From: JAEUMW01 sp039807745
GTDB lineage: Bacteria; Pseudomonadota; Gammaproteobacteria; Burkholderiales; JAEUMW01
Direction: 5' to 3'
DNA length: 18,551 bases
Assembly (NCBI GenBank): GCA_039807745.1
Contig: JBDHRV010000066.1
Span: 1 to 18,551, forward strand
The translations under genes and the position numbers were made by a program. Position 1 is the first letter of the stretch, and every line of letters starts with the position of its first letter. The notes under the pieces are model-generated. The model was not told the DNA's origin and ran no database searches. It worked only from the letters and a program-made list of their open reading frames with translations. Positions 1 through 8,449 of this stretch are shown here, piece by piece.

Positions 1-341
1 ACTTCGATGATGAGGAGCACGTCCGCCGCGGCCGGCACGCCAGCCGCGTAGTCGTCCGGACGCGGCTTGAGCAATGCAATATCGGGTTGCGGCTCGTTCC
101 GCGGCGGCAGCGCGACGGGATTCTGCGTCGAGACGATCGCTTCCTTGCCTGCCGCGAGAGTCAGTATCCGCGACAGCCGATTCACCATCGCAAGATGTTG
201 CGCCCCGATGGGAGCCATCTCGATCATGTCCCCGTCGATAAGCTCGACTCGGTCGTCTTCGCCCAAAATCCCGGCCGAGCCCATGCGGTGAAACTCCTCC
301 AGCGAGAGCCTGCGGCGTTGAACGGTCTCCAGAGCACCCAT
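1..341 (-). CDS. Uma2-like family protein, partial (C-terminus beyond left edge)
   Basis: Reading the minus strand from the ATG at 341 gives an open frame of 113 codons that runs off the left edge. It starts MGALETVQRRRLSLEEFHRM. The central motifs are VELIDGDMIEMAPIG, NPVALPPRNEPQPDIALL and VLLIIEV, which are the hallmarks of the Uma2/DUF820 family (PD-(D/E)XK nuclease-like fold; cellular role poorly known). The D in PDIALL and the E in IIEV fit the family's putative catalytic acidic residues. An in-frame TGA lies just upstream of the start, and no strong ribosome site is seen. It begins 38 bases after the ABC permease stop on the same strand, so it may be read through from the pqq operon, but nothing ties its function to PQQ. 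These families are scattered accessory genes, so the join may mark the end of the conserved locus. Confidence 0.8.
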   Translation of the reverse strand, partial: MGALETVQRRRLSLEEFHRMGSAGILGEDDRVELIDGDMIEMAPIGAQHLAMVNRLSRILTLAAGKEAIVSTQNPVALPPRNEPQPDIALLKPRPDDYAAGVPAAADVLLIIE

Positions 342-379
342 CGCATCACCAAGTCGGCGCAGTAGGATTCATACTCCGC

Positions 380-1185
380 TCAGCCCCCGCCCTTCTTCGC
401 CAGCACGTGGATGAGCGCCGAGTAGCGCGACTCCTGCGAGAACCGCAAGCAGGCGACCACGGTGGCGAGCACGATGAAGGCGGCGAGCACCGCGACGTCG
501 GTGGCGATCGAGAAATCCGGCGCGAAGCCGGGGCCGGTCATCGACAGGTTCGCGTGCTTGAGCAGGTCGACGGCGTAGGTGTAGGGATTGAGCATCGCGA
601 TGGTGCGCAGCACGTCGGGAAGTTGCGCTACAGGGTAGAGAGACCCCGAGAGAAAGAAAACCGGGAAGATCACGAGGTTCATGATCACGGCGTAGTTGTC
701 GAGGGTCGGCGTCCACGCCGCGGTGAGGATGCCGAGGCTCGCGCAGGCGAGCGCGGTCATGAGCAGAGCGAGCAGCAGCACGCCCCAGTGAATGTCGCTC
801 CCGAGGTAGCCGAAGAGCGCGAGCAATACGAGCAGCAGCACGGCCTGGATGATGCCCGCGATCGCGGCGCCCAGCACCTTCGCGATGACGATCCAGTAGT
901 GCTCGAATGGCGCGATCACGAGCATCCGCATCACGCCCGACTCCTTGTCGTACACCGTCGAGAGCGCGGCGAGCATGGCGCCGAACAGCATCGCCATGCC
1001 GATTACGCCGGGAACGAGGAAGTACTTGTAGCTGTCGGCGCCGGTGCGACCGAGCATCGCGTCGAAGCCGGCGCCGATCACCAGCAGCCAGATGAGCGGC
1101 CGGATCATCGCGGACAGGAGCCGCGAGCGCTGGCGGAAGAGCTTCAGCACTTCGCGCTGCACTACGGCGAGCACCGGCCGGTAGT

Positions 1186-1189
<4 letters not shown>
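380..1189 (-). CDS. ABC-2 type transporter permease, PQQ-dehydrogenase-associated type
   Basis: A 269-residue inner-membrane protein. A short cytoplasmic N-terminus (REVLKLFRQRSRLLSAMIRP) is followed by about six hydrophobic segments. The ABC-2 signature region FPVFFLSGSLYPVAQLP followed by LNPYTYAVDLLKHA lies around residues 175–213. It pairs with the ATPase upstream: the ATPase TGA and this ATG overlap by four bases (1186–1189), indicating translational coupling. Permeases of this type are known next to quinoprotein alcohol dehydrogenase and PQQ genes (for example the ped region of Pseudomonas). The substrate is not established; export of a toxic alcohol/aldehyde product or of PQQ itself are both possible. 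Family assignment is firm, substrate is not. Confidence 0.88.
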
Positions 1190-2166
<977 letters not shown>

Positions 2167-2275
2167 GACAGTGGCGGCGTGGGCAGGCACGCGGGTTCGG
2201 GTCGAGCTAAGGGCGGAGTGTAAACCTTCCGGTGCGCCCGTGCGCGACCGGATGCGCAACTTCGATGCGACAGAA

Positions 2276-3448
2276 TCAGACCGGTGCTTCAGCAGCCGGC
2301 TGGGACCGCTTGCTCAGTTCGCGCGAGCTCTTGTCGTCGCGAAATACGATCGGGTGCACCGTGACCCGCTGCTCCGGATGCTGCGCCTTTTCCACCGCTT
2401 CGGTGACGACGTGGTGGTGTGGCGAGAGACTGCACACCGGGTCGGCGTTGGTGGCATCTCCAGTGAGCATGAAGGCCTGACAACGGCAGCCGCCGAAGTC
2501 CTTCACCTTTTCCGGGCAGGTGCGACAGGGCTCCTTCATCCAGGCGTCGCCGCGATAGGTGTTGAACCCCGGCGAGTCGTACCAGATCCACTTCATGTCG
2601 TGATCGCGTGCGTTGGGAAAGGTGAGCCCCGGCAGCATCCGCGCTTCGTGGCACGGCAGCACGGTGCCGTCGGCCTGCACGGTGATGAAGACCGAGCCCC
2701 AGCCGTTCATGCACGCCTTCGGACGGTCCGCGTAGTAGTCGGGCACGACGAAGTAGATCTTCATCTTGCTCCCGACGCGCTCACGGAACTTGTTGGTAGC
2801 CTCTTCCGCGCGCTGGAGCTGCTCGCGGGTGGGCAGCAGCCGATCGCGGTTCACGAGCGCCCACCCGTAATACTGCGTGTTCGCGAGCTCGACATATTCG
2901 GCGCCCATGGCTTCCGCCATCTCGAGGATCTGCCACGTGTGATCGATGTTCATGCGGTGCAGCACGACGTTCAGCACCATCGGGTAGTCGTACTGCTGGA
3001 TGAGCTTCGCGACCTTTGCCTTGAGCTCGAACGTACGGGTGCTGGAGAGGAAGTCGTTCATCTCCCGCGTCGAATCCTGAAACGAGAGCTGGATGTGGTC
3101 GAGACCGCCTTCCTTGAACGCGGCGATGCGCTTCTCGCTCAAGCCGACACCGGAGGTGATGAGGTTCGAGTAGTAGCCGAGCCGGCGCGCCTCGGTCACG
3201 AGAATCTCGAGGTCGTCGCGCATCAGCGGCTCGCCGCCGGAAAAGCCGAGCTGGGTCGCGCCGATCTCACGCGATTCGCGCAGCACCTTGAGCCAGTCGT
3301 CGGTCGAAAGCTCCGCACCGAAGGTCGTGTAGTCGGTCGGGTTGTAGCAGAACACGCAGTGCAGCGGGCACTTGTACGTGACCTCCGCCAGCAGCCAGAG
3401 CGGGTTCGCGATCTCAGGCCTGCTTGATGCGAATCCAGCCGTTGCCAT
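2276..3448 (-). CDS. pqqE: PqqE, PqqA peptide cyclase (radical SAM)
   Basis: A 390-residue radical SAM/SPASM enzyme that joins the Glu and Tyr side chains of the PqqA peptide by a carbon-carbon bond, the first committed step of PQQ synthesis. It works with PqqD as the peptide chaperone. The CxxxCxxC cluster motif is C27-C31-C34 (KCPLHCVFC) and the SAM-binding GGEP is at 71–74. The C-terminal auxiliary-cluster cysteines are C246, C266, C308, C311, C321, C323 and C339, a spacing that fits the PqqE family closely. The ATG at 3448 lies inside pqqD (35-base overlap) and is preceded by GGAGG at a good distance, so it has its own ribosome site. The length is normal and no key residue is missing. Confidence 0.97.
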   Translation of the reverse strand: MATAGFASSRPEIANPLWLLAEVTYKCPLHCVFCYNPTDYTTFGAELSTDDWLKVLRESREIGATQLGFSGGEPLMRDDLEILVTEARRLGYYSNLITSGVGLSEKRIAAFKEGGLDHIQLSFQDSTREMNDFLSSTRTFELKAKVAKLIQQYDYPMVLNVVLHRMNIDHTWQILEMAEAMGAEYVELANTQYYGWALVNRDRLLPTREQLQRAEEATNKFRERVGSKMKIYFVVPDYYADRPKACMNGWGSVFITVQADGTVLPCHEARMLPGLTFPNARDHDMKWIWYDSPGFNTYRGDAWMKEPCRTCPEKVKDFGGCRCQAFMLTGDATNADPVCSLSPHHHVVTEAVEKAQHPEQRVTVHPIVFRDDKSSRELSKRSQPAAEAPV

Positions 3449-3704
3449 GGGCCACCTCCAGGAATGCCGTCACGTCGTTGCGCAGATCGACGCCGGGAAA
3501 GGTCTTCTCCAGATCTTCGACGATGGACTGAACGGTCGCGTTGCCGTCCACCCGCTTCATGATCTCACCGGCGCTGCCCGAGAGCTTTACCATGCCCTCG
3601 GGATAGAGGAGCACGTGCGCCTGCTGCGCTGGCTCCCACTGGAAGCGGAAGTAGCGCCCCAGGGCGAACACCGTGTCGTCGGTGAACTTGACCGGCTCGC
3701 TCAC
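3414..3704 (-). CDS. pqqD: PqqD, PqqA-binding peptide chaperone
   Basis: A 96-residue protein of the RRE/PqqD fold that binds PqqA and presents it to PqqE. The conserved region includes HVLLYPEGMVKLSGSAGEI (residues 30–48), and the C-terminal half has the DVTAFLEVAHGNGWI helix (77–91). The start is a GTG at 3704, overlapping the pqqC stop by four bases (GTGA), the usual coupled arrangement. The frame stays open further upstream inside pqqC, but that longer reading has no family support. PqqD is separate here, not fused to PqqC as in some methylotrophs. Confidence 0.95.
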   Translation of the reverse strand: MSEPVKFTDDTVFALGRYFRFQWEPAQQAHVLLYPEGMVKLSGSAGEIMKRVDGNATVQSIVEDLEKTFPGVDLRNDVTAFLEVAHGNGWIRIKQA

Positions 3705-4414
3705 TTTGCTGCTCCGATGCCGTAGTTGACCTGCATCGCGTCGAGCATCGACCACAGCACGTCGAGCTTGAACTGCAGGATGTCGAGCGCCCGTTCCTGC
3801 TGCTCGCGGCGCTTGAAGTAGTCGAGTGTCACCGACAGACCGTGCTCCACGTCGCGCCGTGCCTCGGACAGGCGCTTGCGGAAATAGTGATAACCCGCGG
3901 GCTCGATCCAGGTGTAGAACTGCGGCCAGTTGTCGAGCCGCTTCTGATGGATCTCGGGGGCAAAGAGCTCGGTGAGCGACGAGCACACCGCCTCCTGCCA
4001 CGGGCGCGTGCGGCCGAAATTGATGTACGCATCCACCGCGAAGCGCACGCCCGGCAGCACGTGCTTGAGCGACGTGATCTCTTCGCGCTTCAGTCCGCAG
4101 GCTTCACCGAGCCGCAGCCACGCCTCGATGCCGCCTTCCTCGCCCTGCGTGCCGTCGTGGTCGATGATGCGCTGGATCCATTGCCGGCGCTGGTCGCGAT
4201 CCGGCATGTTGGACATGATCGCCGCGTCCTTGATGGGGATCGAGATCTGGTAGTAGAAGCGGTTGTACACCCAGCCCTGCACCTGTTCCTTGGTGCACTG
4301 CCCGCTGTTCATGGCGATGTGGAACGGGTGATGGATGTGATAGCGCTTGCCCTTGGCTCGCAGTTGCTGCTCGAACTCCTCGCGACTCCAGGGCAGGGTA
4401 TCGGCGGCGCCCAT
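3701..4414 (-). CDS. pqqC: PqqC, pyrroloquinoline-quinone synthase
   Basis: A 237-residue cofactorless oxidase of the haem-oxygenase-like fold. It performs the last step of PQQ synthesis, ring closure and eight-electron oxidation of AHQQ. Residues known as active-site positions in Klebsiella PqqC have likely counterparts: the YHIHHPFH cluster (25–32), H86 in DHDGTQGEEGG, Y130, H156, Y175 and R179. The ATG at 4414 is preceded by GAGGGG at suitable spacing, and 14 bases separate it from the pqqB stop. A longer frame to 4576 overlaps pqqB and is rejected. The stop overlaps the pqqD GTG. Confidence 0.97.
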   Translation of the reverse strand: MGAADTLPWSREEFEQQLRAKGKRYHIHHPFHIAMNSGQCTKEQVQGWVYNRFYYQISIPIKDAAIMSNMPDRDQRRQWIQRIIDHDGTQGEEGGIEAWLRLGEACGLKREEITSLKHVLPGVRFAVDAYINFGRTRPWQEAVCSSLTELFAPEIHQKRLDNWPQFYTWIEPAGYHYFRKRLSEARRDVEHGLSVTLDYFKRREQQERALDILQFKLDVLWSMLDAMQVNYGIGAAK

Positions 4415-4428
4415 GCGGTTCCCCTCGT

Positions 4429-5343
4429 CTAGATTCGAATGTCCATGCCGTCGAACGCGACCTCGATGCCGCGCGCCGCCAGCTCTGCGCGCTCCGGAGC
4501 ATCGTCGTTCAGGATCGGATTCGTGTTGTTGATGTGGATCAGAATCTTGCGCGGCTTCTCGAACCGATCCAGCCATTCCATCATACCCCCGGCGCCGGAC
4601 TGCGGCAGGTGGCCGATCTCGCGTGCGCGCTTGACCGAAATGCCGAGCTCGACCATCTCCTCGTCGGTCCAGAACGTGCCGTCCACCAGCACGCAGTCGG
4701 CTGCGCGCATCGCCGCTTCGACGTGCGGTTCGATCTCGCCCAGGCCCGGCGCGTAGAAAAGCGAGCGGCCCGAGCTCGTGTCGGTGACGCGCACGCCGAT
4801 GTTGTCGCCGGGGTGCGGATCGTGCCGGTGCGGGGAGTAGGGCGGGGCAGCGCTCTTGAGCGGCATCGCCGTGAACTCCAGCGCATCCGCTCCGGGAATG
4901 GTGAAGGTCCAGCGATCACCGCCGATGCGGTGCCATTCGACCCCGCAGTAATGCTCGAGAATCCGGAACAGGGGATTGCCGGTCGTGAGATCCTCGCGAA
5001 CCATGTCCGTGCAGAAGATCGGCAGCGGGCGCTGCCCTTCCCGCAGCATGAGCAAACCGGTGGTGTGGTCGATCTGGGCGTCGATCAGGACCACACCCTC
5101 GATGCCGGTATCGCGAATCGCACGGGCGGGCTGCAGCTCGGGCGTGGCCTTCAACTGCTGCAGGATGTCCGGCGACGCGTTGAAGAGGACCCAGCGCATG
5201 CCGTCGCTGCTCACCGCGATCGACGACTGCGTGCGAGGCAGCGCGTGCAGGGCGCCGCTGCGCACCCCGTCACAGTTGCGGCAGTTGCAGTTCCACTGTG
5301 GGAAACCGCCGCCCGCCGCACTGCCCAGGACCTTGACACGCAT
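4429..5343 (-). CDS. pqqB: PqqB, PQQ biosynthesis metallo-beta-lactamase-fold protein
   Basis: A 304-residue metallo-beta-lactamase-fold enzyme, reported in the literature as an oxygenase that hydroxylates the tyrosine part of the cross-linked PqqA-derived intermediate. Visible family marks are the structural zinc motif CNCRNC (C19, C21, C24), the modified metal motif DAQIDHTTG (D88, D92, H93), HRHDPHPGDNIG and the HINNTNPILND segment near the C-terminus. It starts at the ATG at 5343 with AGAGG about nine bases upstream. It is 105 bases downstream of pqqA with strong hairpins in the gap. Confidence 0.96.
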   Translation of the reverse strand: MRVKVLGSAAGGGFPQWNCNCRNCDGVRSGALHALPRTQSSIAVSSDGMRWVLFNASPDILQQLKATPELQPARAIRDTGIEGVVLIDAQIDHTTGLLMLREGQRPLPIFCTDMVREDLTTGNPLFRILEHYCGVEWHRIGGDRWTFTIPGADALEFTAMPLKSAAPPYSPHRHDPHPGDNIGVRVTDTSSGRSLFYAPGLGEIEPHVEAAMRAADCVLVDGTFWTDEEMVELGISVKRAREIGHLPQSGAGGMMEWLDRFEKPRKILIHINNTNPILNDDAPERAELAARGIEVAFDGMDIRI

Positions 5344-5376
5344 GTTCGAGAACCTCTTTGCAATCCCTGTAACGAA

Positions 5377-5399
5377 CCGGCCCGGGAGTCCCGGGCCGG
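5377..5399 (-). repeat. Perfect GC hairpin between pqqA1 and pqqB
   Basis: CCGGCCCGGG and CCCGGGCCGG form a perfect 10-base-pair stem with a 3-base loop. On the pqq message no run of U follows, so it is not a standard intrinsic terminator. It is well placed to protect a short pqqA transcript from 3' decay or to attenuate reading into pqqBCDE, which would give an excess of the precursor peptide. Confidence 0.75.
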
Positions 5400-5411
5400 C
5401 GAGAAATTAGG

Positions 5412-5432
5412 GGAGCCGGTTGCCCGGGCTCC
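5412..5432 (-). repeat. Second hairpin between pqqA1 and pqqB
   Basis: GGAGCC and GGCTCC form a six-pair stem, extendable with a bulge through the CCCGG/CCGG bases inside. It lies 16 bases after the pqqA1 stop. With the perfect hairpin next to it, this gives two tandem structures at the pqqA–pqqB junction. Confidence 0.5.
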
Positions 5433-5448
5433 GGTCGTGCGCCGCGCG

Positions 5449-5523
5449 TTAGCGATTGGCGATGTACATCGTGACTTCGAAGCCGAAGCGCAGATCGGTG
5501 AATTCGGGTTTGGTCCAGGCCAT
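5449..5523 (-). CDS. pqqA: PqqA1, PQQ precursor peptide
   Basis: A 24-residue peptide starting MAWTKPEFTDLRFGFEV and ending TMYIANR. It supplies the Glu and Tyr from which PQQ is built; here these are E16 and Y20 in the EVTMY core, with the required three-residue spacing. AAGGAGA lies about eight bases before the ATG. It is the first gene of the pqqABCDE operon on the minus strand. The reading is supported by the sequence match to the family, by position, and by a near-identical second copy at 10981. Confidence 0.97.
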   Translation of the reverse strand: MAWTKPEFTDLRFGFEVTMYIANR

Positions 5524-5658
5524 TTGGGTCTCCTTTAATCCAGGTTGAAGGCGGCTGCGTATTCCTTGAAATCGGGCACTATTGCCTGACTCGTAACGTC
5601 AGACCGGATTGTCAGCGCCCCTGTTCGCCGTCGCCGCTGGGGAAATTCTGCAATTCAT

Positions 5659-5677
5659 GCTCATGATTATCATTAGA
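5659..5677. promoter_or_regulatory. Fur-box-like dyad in the pqqA1/tonB divergent region
   Basis: Read on the minus strand, TCTAATGATAATCATGAGC matches the classic 19-base Fur box GATAATGATAATCATTATC at 15 of 19 positions. It sits in the 231-base region between pqqA1 (minus) and tonB (plus), 77 bases before the tonB start. Iron control of a tonB gene would be conventional. A related dyad lies upstream of pqqA2, so an alternative is a regulator shared by the two pqqA genes. The rest of the region (5524–5754) shows only a short CTGAC/GTCAG repeat near 5587 and no convincing sigma70 promoter. Confidence 0.55.
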
Positions 5678-5754
5678 TTGCCAGGAGGATTTGCCTTAGG
5701 CGACGGCCTTCCACTACCCTTCGTTTCCGCGCCACTAACCACAATCTACAAGGC

Positions 5755-6507
5755 ATGATCACTTCTGCGCAACCTACCGTGCGCGAGCGTCCGCTTGCTG
5801 CGGCGATCGCGATCTCGATTGCCATCCATGCCATGGCGCTCACGTTTTTTCCCCAGTTGCGACCGCTGAAGCGCGCTGCCGAACAACCCCTGCAGGTCGA
5901 CTTCCTGCCGCAGCCGGTCGCAGCGGCACCCGCACCGGCACCGCGGTCGGCGGCAGAGCCGATGCCAGCGGCACCCAAGCCCGCGCCGGTGCCCGAGCGC
6001 CCGCGGATCAGGGCGGCGAAGCCGCCGCCCGCAGTGCCTGCGCGGGAAGCGCCACCCGTTGCAGCCCCTGCGCCGCAACAGGAGCTGCTTACCGCGGCGC
6101 CGGACGCACCGCCGCAGACATCGCACTTTTCGGTGCCGGCCGCGCCGGAACGCAGCGATGCGCCGCCCGCTCCAGTGCGAGAGCAGATCGAGACCGCAAC
6201 GCCGCCCGATCCCGATCTGCTCGCGGGCTTCGGCCACGCGCTGTCACAGGCCATAGGCAGGCACCAGCGGTATCCTCGTGTGGCCCAGATGCGGGGGTGG
6301 CAGGGCACCGCGACGGTTGCGCTCAAGTTCGGTTCGGGCAACCGACTCCTCGCCTCGACGCTGCACAAGTCGAGCGGCCACGAGACTCTCGACACCCAGG
6401 CACTCGAGATGGTGAAGGACGCTCACCCGCTGCCGAATCCGCCGGAGCGGCTGCGCAACCGGGATTTCACCGTGCTGGTGCCGATCGCCTTCCGGCTGAA
6501 AGAGTAA
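5755..6507 (+). CDS. tonB: TonB family energy transducer
   Basis: A 250-residue protein with the full TonB layout. There is one N-terminal membrane segment (about 14–33) containing S21 and H25, the Ser-xxx-His pair known to matter for coupling to ExbB/ExbD. A long Ala/Pro-rich periplasmic spacer (about 45–145) follows. The C-terminal TonB domain starts near HQRYPRVAQMRGWQGTATV and ends with DFTVLVPIAFRL. It would pass proton-motive-force energy to TonB-dependent receptors such as the one at 11148. No exbB or exbD is present here. A Fur-like site is upstream, and the next gene starts 17 bases after its stop. The ribosome site is weak (AAGG). The specific receptor partner is inferred from location only. 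Confidence 0.9.
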   Translation: MITSAQPTVRERPLAAAIAISIAIHAMALTFFPQLRPLKRAAEQPLQVDFLPQPVAAAPAPAPRSAAEPMPAAPKPAPVPERPRIRAAKPPPAVPAREAPPVAAPAPQQELLTAAPDAPPQTSHFSVPAAPERSDAPPAPVREQIETATPPDPDLLAGFGHALSQAIGRHQRYPRVAQMRGWQGTATVALKFGSGNRLLASTLHKSSGHETLDTQALEMVKDAHPLPNPPERLRNRDFTVLVPIAFRLKE

Positions 6508-6524
6508 GTTCCGGATGTGAGCAG

Positions 6525-7490
6525 GTGGACAGGTTCCGTTCGCCGGTCTCGCATCTCCTCCGCGCGTTCGCGCTCGTCGTGTCCTTGCTTGCTGCCGTGC
6601 CGGTGATCGCGGCGGCGAACGAGCTCGTGCTCGTGCCGCAGCAGGTGGCGCCCGACGTCTACGCCTTCATCGGCGCCCAGGAAGAGATCACCCCCGAAAA
6701 CCGCGGCAACGTGATGAACAGCGGCTTCATCGTCGGGCCGGAAGGTGTGATCGTGATCGACACCGGGGTCAACGTCGCGCACGGACGCGCCATCCTGGCT
6801 GCCATCCGCAAGATCACGGATCGCCCGATCGCGCTCGTCGTCAACACGCATCCGCACCCCGAGAACGTGCTCGGCAACCACGCCTTCGCGGACATCCCGA
6901 TCCTCGCGCGCGCCGAGACCATCGACGCGATGCGGGCGCGCTGCGAGCTATGCTTCCAGAACGTCGAGCGCATGCTCGGCTCCCCGGCCATGGCCGGGAC
7001 CGAGATCGTGATCCCGAACCTGAGCGTCAGCGGCAACGGGTCTTTCGAGGCCGGCGGGCGCCGCATCGAGCTGTACCACTTCGGCTGGGCGCACACGGAG
7101 GGCGATCTCGCGGTCTTCGATCCGCAGAGCGGCGTGCTCTTTGCCGGTGATCTCGTGTATCTCGACCGCGTACCGTACACGCACGAGGCGCGGGTCCGCG
7201 GCTGGGTTGCCGCACTGCGCGAGCTGGAGAAGGTTCCGGCCAGGCGCATCGTGCCCGGCCACGGACCGGTCGCAGACCCCCGGCGCATGCGCGAGACGCG
7301 CGACTACCTCGCCGGGCTCGTCGCCGACACCGAGAAGCGCTACAACCAGGGCGTAAGCGTGATCGACCTGCTGCACGACCCGAGCATGAACCTGCCCGCA
7401 TTCGAAGGCTGGGCGCTCTACGGCGACACCCACCCACTCAACATCCAGCACGTGTACACGGAGCTCGAACGGGAGGAGTTCAGCAAGTGA
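6525..7490 (+). CDS. Exported metallo-beta-lactamase-fold hydrolase, quinoprotein-associated (SoxH-related) type
   Basis: A 321-residue protein starting at a GTG, chosen because it gives a proper signal peptide: VDRFRSPVSHLL, then a hydrophobic core ending VPVIAAANE. It is therefore probably periplasmic. The fold is metallo-beta-lactamase: strand motif FIVGPEGVIVIDTG, metal loop NTHPHPENVLGN (residues 107–118), H190 in WAHTEGD, D209 in FAGD and H246 in PGHGP. The overall sequence resembles the SoxH-related zinc hydrolases found beside PQQ-dependent dehydrogenase systems; that subfamily call is from memory. The usual HxHxDH reads H109-P-H111-P-E113-N114, so two site-2 metal ligands are altered. 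It overlaps the next gene by four bases. The open frame extends upstream into tonB, but no supported start lies there. Confidence 0.85.
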   Translation: MDRFRSPVSHLLRAFALVVSLLAAVPVIAAANELVLVPQQVAPDVYAFIGAQEEITPENRGNVMNSGFIVGPEGVIVIDTGVNVAHGRAILAAIRKITDRPIALVVNTHPHPENVLGNHAFADIPILARAETIDAMRARCELCFQNVERMLGSPAMAGTEIVIPNLSVSGNGSFEAGGRRIELYHFGWAHTEGDLAVFDPQSGVLFAGDLVYLDRVPYTHEARVRGWVAALRELEKVPARRIVPGHGPVADPRRMRETRDYLAGLVADTEKRYNQGVSVIDLLHDPSMNLPAFEGWALYGDTHPLNIQHVYTELEREEFSK

Positions 7491-8449
7491 GCACAGCGCT
7501 CTTTCCCGCCAGCGAACCTTTCGCGACGGGTATGCTCGACGTCGGCGCGGGTCATCGCTTGTACTGGGAGCAGTGCGGTAATCCCGCCGGCATCCCGGTG
7601 CTCTTCTGCCACGGCGGACCCGGGAGCAGTTGCAGCCCGGCACACCGCCGCTTTTTCGATCCCGCACGCTATCGCGCCGTCCTGTTCGATCAGCGCGGCT
7701 GCGGTCGCTCCGAGCCGCGCGGCGAGACTCGCCACAACACGACCTGGGATCTGGTGGCCGACATGGAGGCGCTGCGCCGCCGGCTGGAGATCGAGCGCTG
7801 GCTGCTCTTCGGCGGCTCCTGGGGCGCGGCCCTGGCGCTGGCCTATGCGCAGAGCCATCCCGGTGCGGTGTCGGGGCTGGTGCTGCGCGGTGTGTTCCTC
7901 GGCAGCGCGGACGAGGTCGACTGGTTTCTGAACGGGCTGCGCCGTTTCGTACCGCAGGCGTGGGGCACGTTCGCCCGTGCACTCGATGCCGGTTCGCCTG
8001 ATGATCTGCTGCAGGCGTGTCTGCGCCGCATGGAGGCCGGGTCCTCGGCGCCTGCGCTGGACGCCGCACGCGCCTGGGTCGCCTATGAATCCGCGGTGAT
8101 GGCCTTGGGCGAAGAACCCGGCGTCGCGTCGGTTGCGGCGGGCGACGACGCGCTGCTCGCCCGGGTCCGAGTCCAGACTCACTACCTGAGGCACCAGTGC
8201 TTTCTTGCCGAGCGCCCGATTCTCCCTTACATGGGGGTCATCCGTTCGCTCCCGGCAATCATCGTGCAGGGACGACTCGACATGGTGTGTCCGCCCGTCA
8301 CGGCCGCGCGGCTTGCCGCCGACTGGGACGCGGCAGAGCTCAGAATGGTGGAGAACGCCGGCCACTTCGTCTTCAATCCGCATCTCTCTGCCGCACTGGT
8401 GCGGGCACTGGCGGACTTCTCCGGGCGGCTCAAGGTCGAAGCGGCATGA
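7487..8449 (+). CDS. pip: Prolyl aminopeptidase (proline iminopeptidase, S33 family)
   Basis: A 320-residue alpha/beta hydrolase that removes N-terminal proline from peptides. Family marks are the oxyanion motif HGGPG (42–46), DQRGCGRSEPRG (68–79) and the nucleophile elbow GGSWG with S111; D265 (QGRLD) and H293 (ENAGHF) complete the catalytic triad. The spacing is nearly the same as in the well-studied Xanthomonas enzyme. No signal peptide is seen, so it is cytoplasmic. It starts at GTG 7487, overlapping the previous stop by four bases, and its own stop overlaps the kinase ATG, so its level is tied to the regulatory genes. Why a proline peptidase sits in this operon is unclear. PqqA contains a Lys-Pro pair near its N-terminus, which allows but does not prove a link. 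Confidence 0.93.
   Translation: MSTALFPASEPFATGMLDVGAGHRLYWEQCGNPAGIPVLFCHGGPGSSCSPAHRRFFDPARYRAVLFDQRGCGRSEPRGETRHNTTWDLVADMEALRRRLEIERWLLFGGSWGAALALAYAQSHPGAVSGLVLRGVFLGSADEVDWFLNGLRRFVPQAWGTFARALDAGSPDDLLQACLRRMEAGSSAPALDAARAWVAYESAVMALGEEPGVASVAAGDDALLARVRVQTHYLRHQCFLAERPILPYMGVIRSLPAIIVQGRLDMVCPPVTAARLAADWDAAELRMVENAGHFVFNPHLSAALVRALADFSGRLKVEAA

Noticed and set aside
67..365. Short plus-strand frames at the left edge
   Set aside because: The minus strand here reads as a Uma2-like protein with recognisable motifs.
5587..5603. CTGAC-N7-GTCAG repeat in the divergent promoter region as an operator
   Set aside because: The arms are only five bases long and have no second copy near pqqA2, so chance is a sufficient explanation.
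6297..6524. An upstream ATG extension of the metallohydrolase gene
   Set aside because: It would overlap tonB by over 200 bases and bury the signal peptide; the GTG at 6525 gives a proper exported N-terminus.
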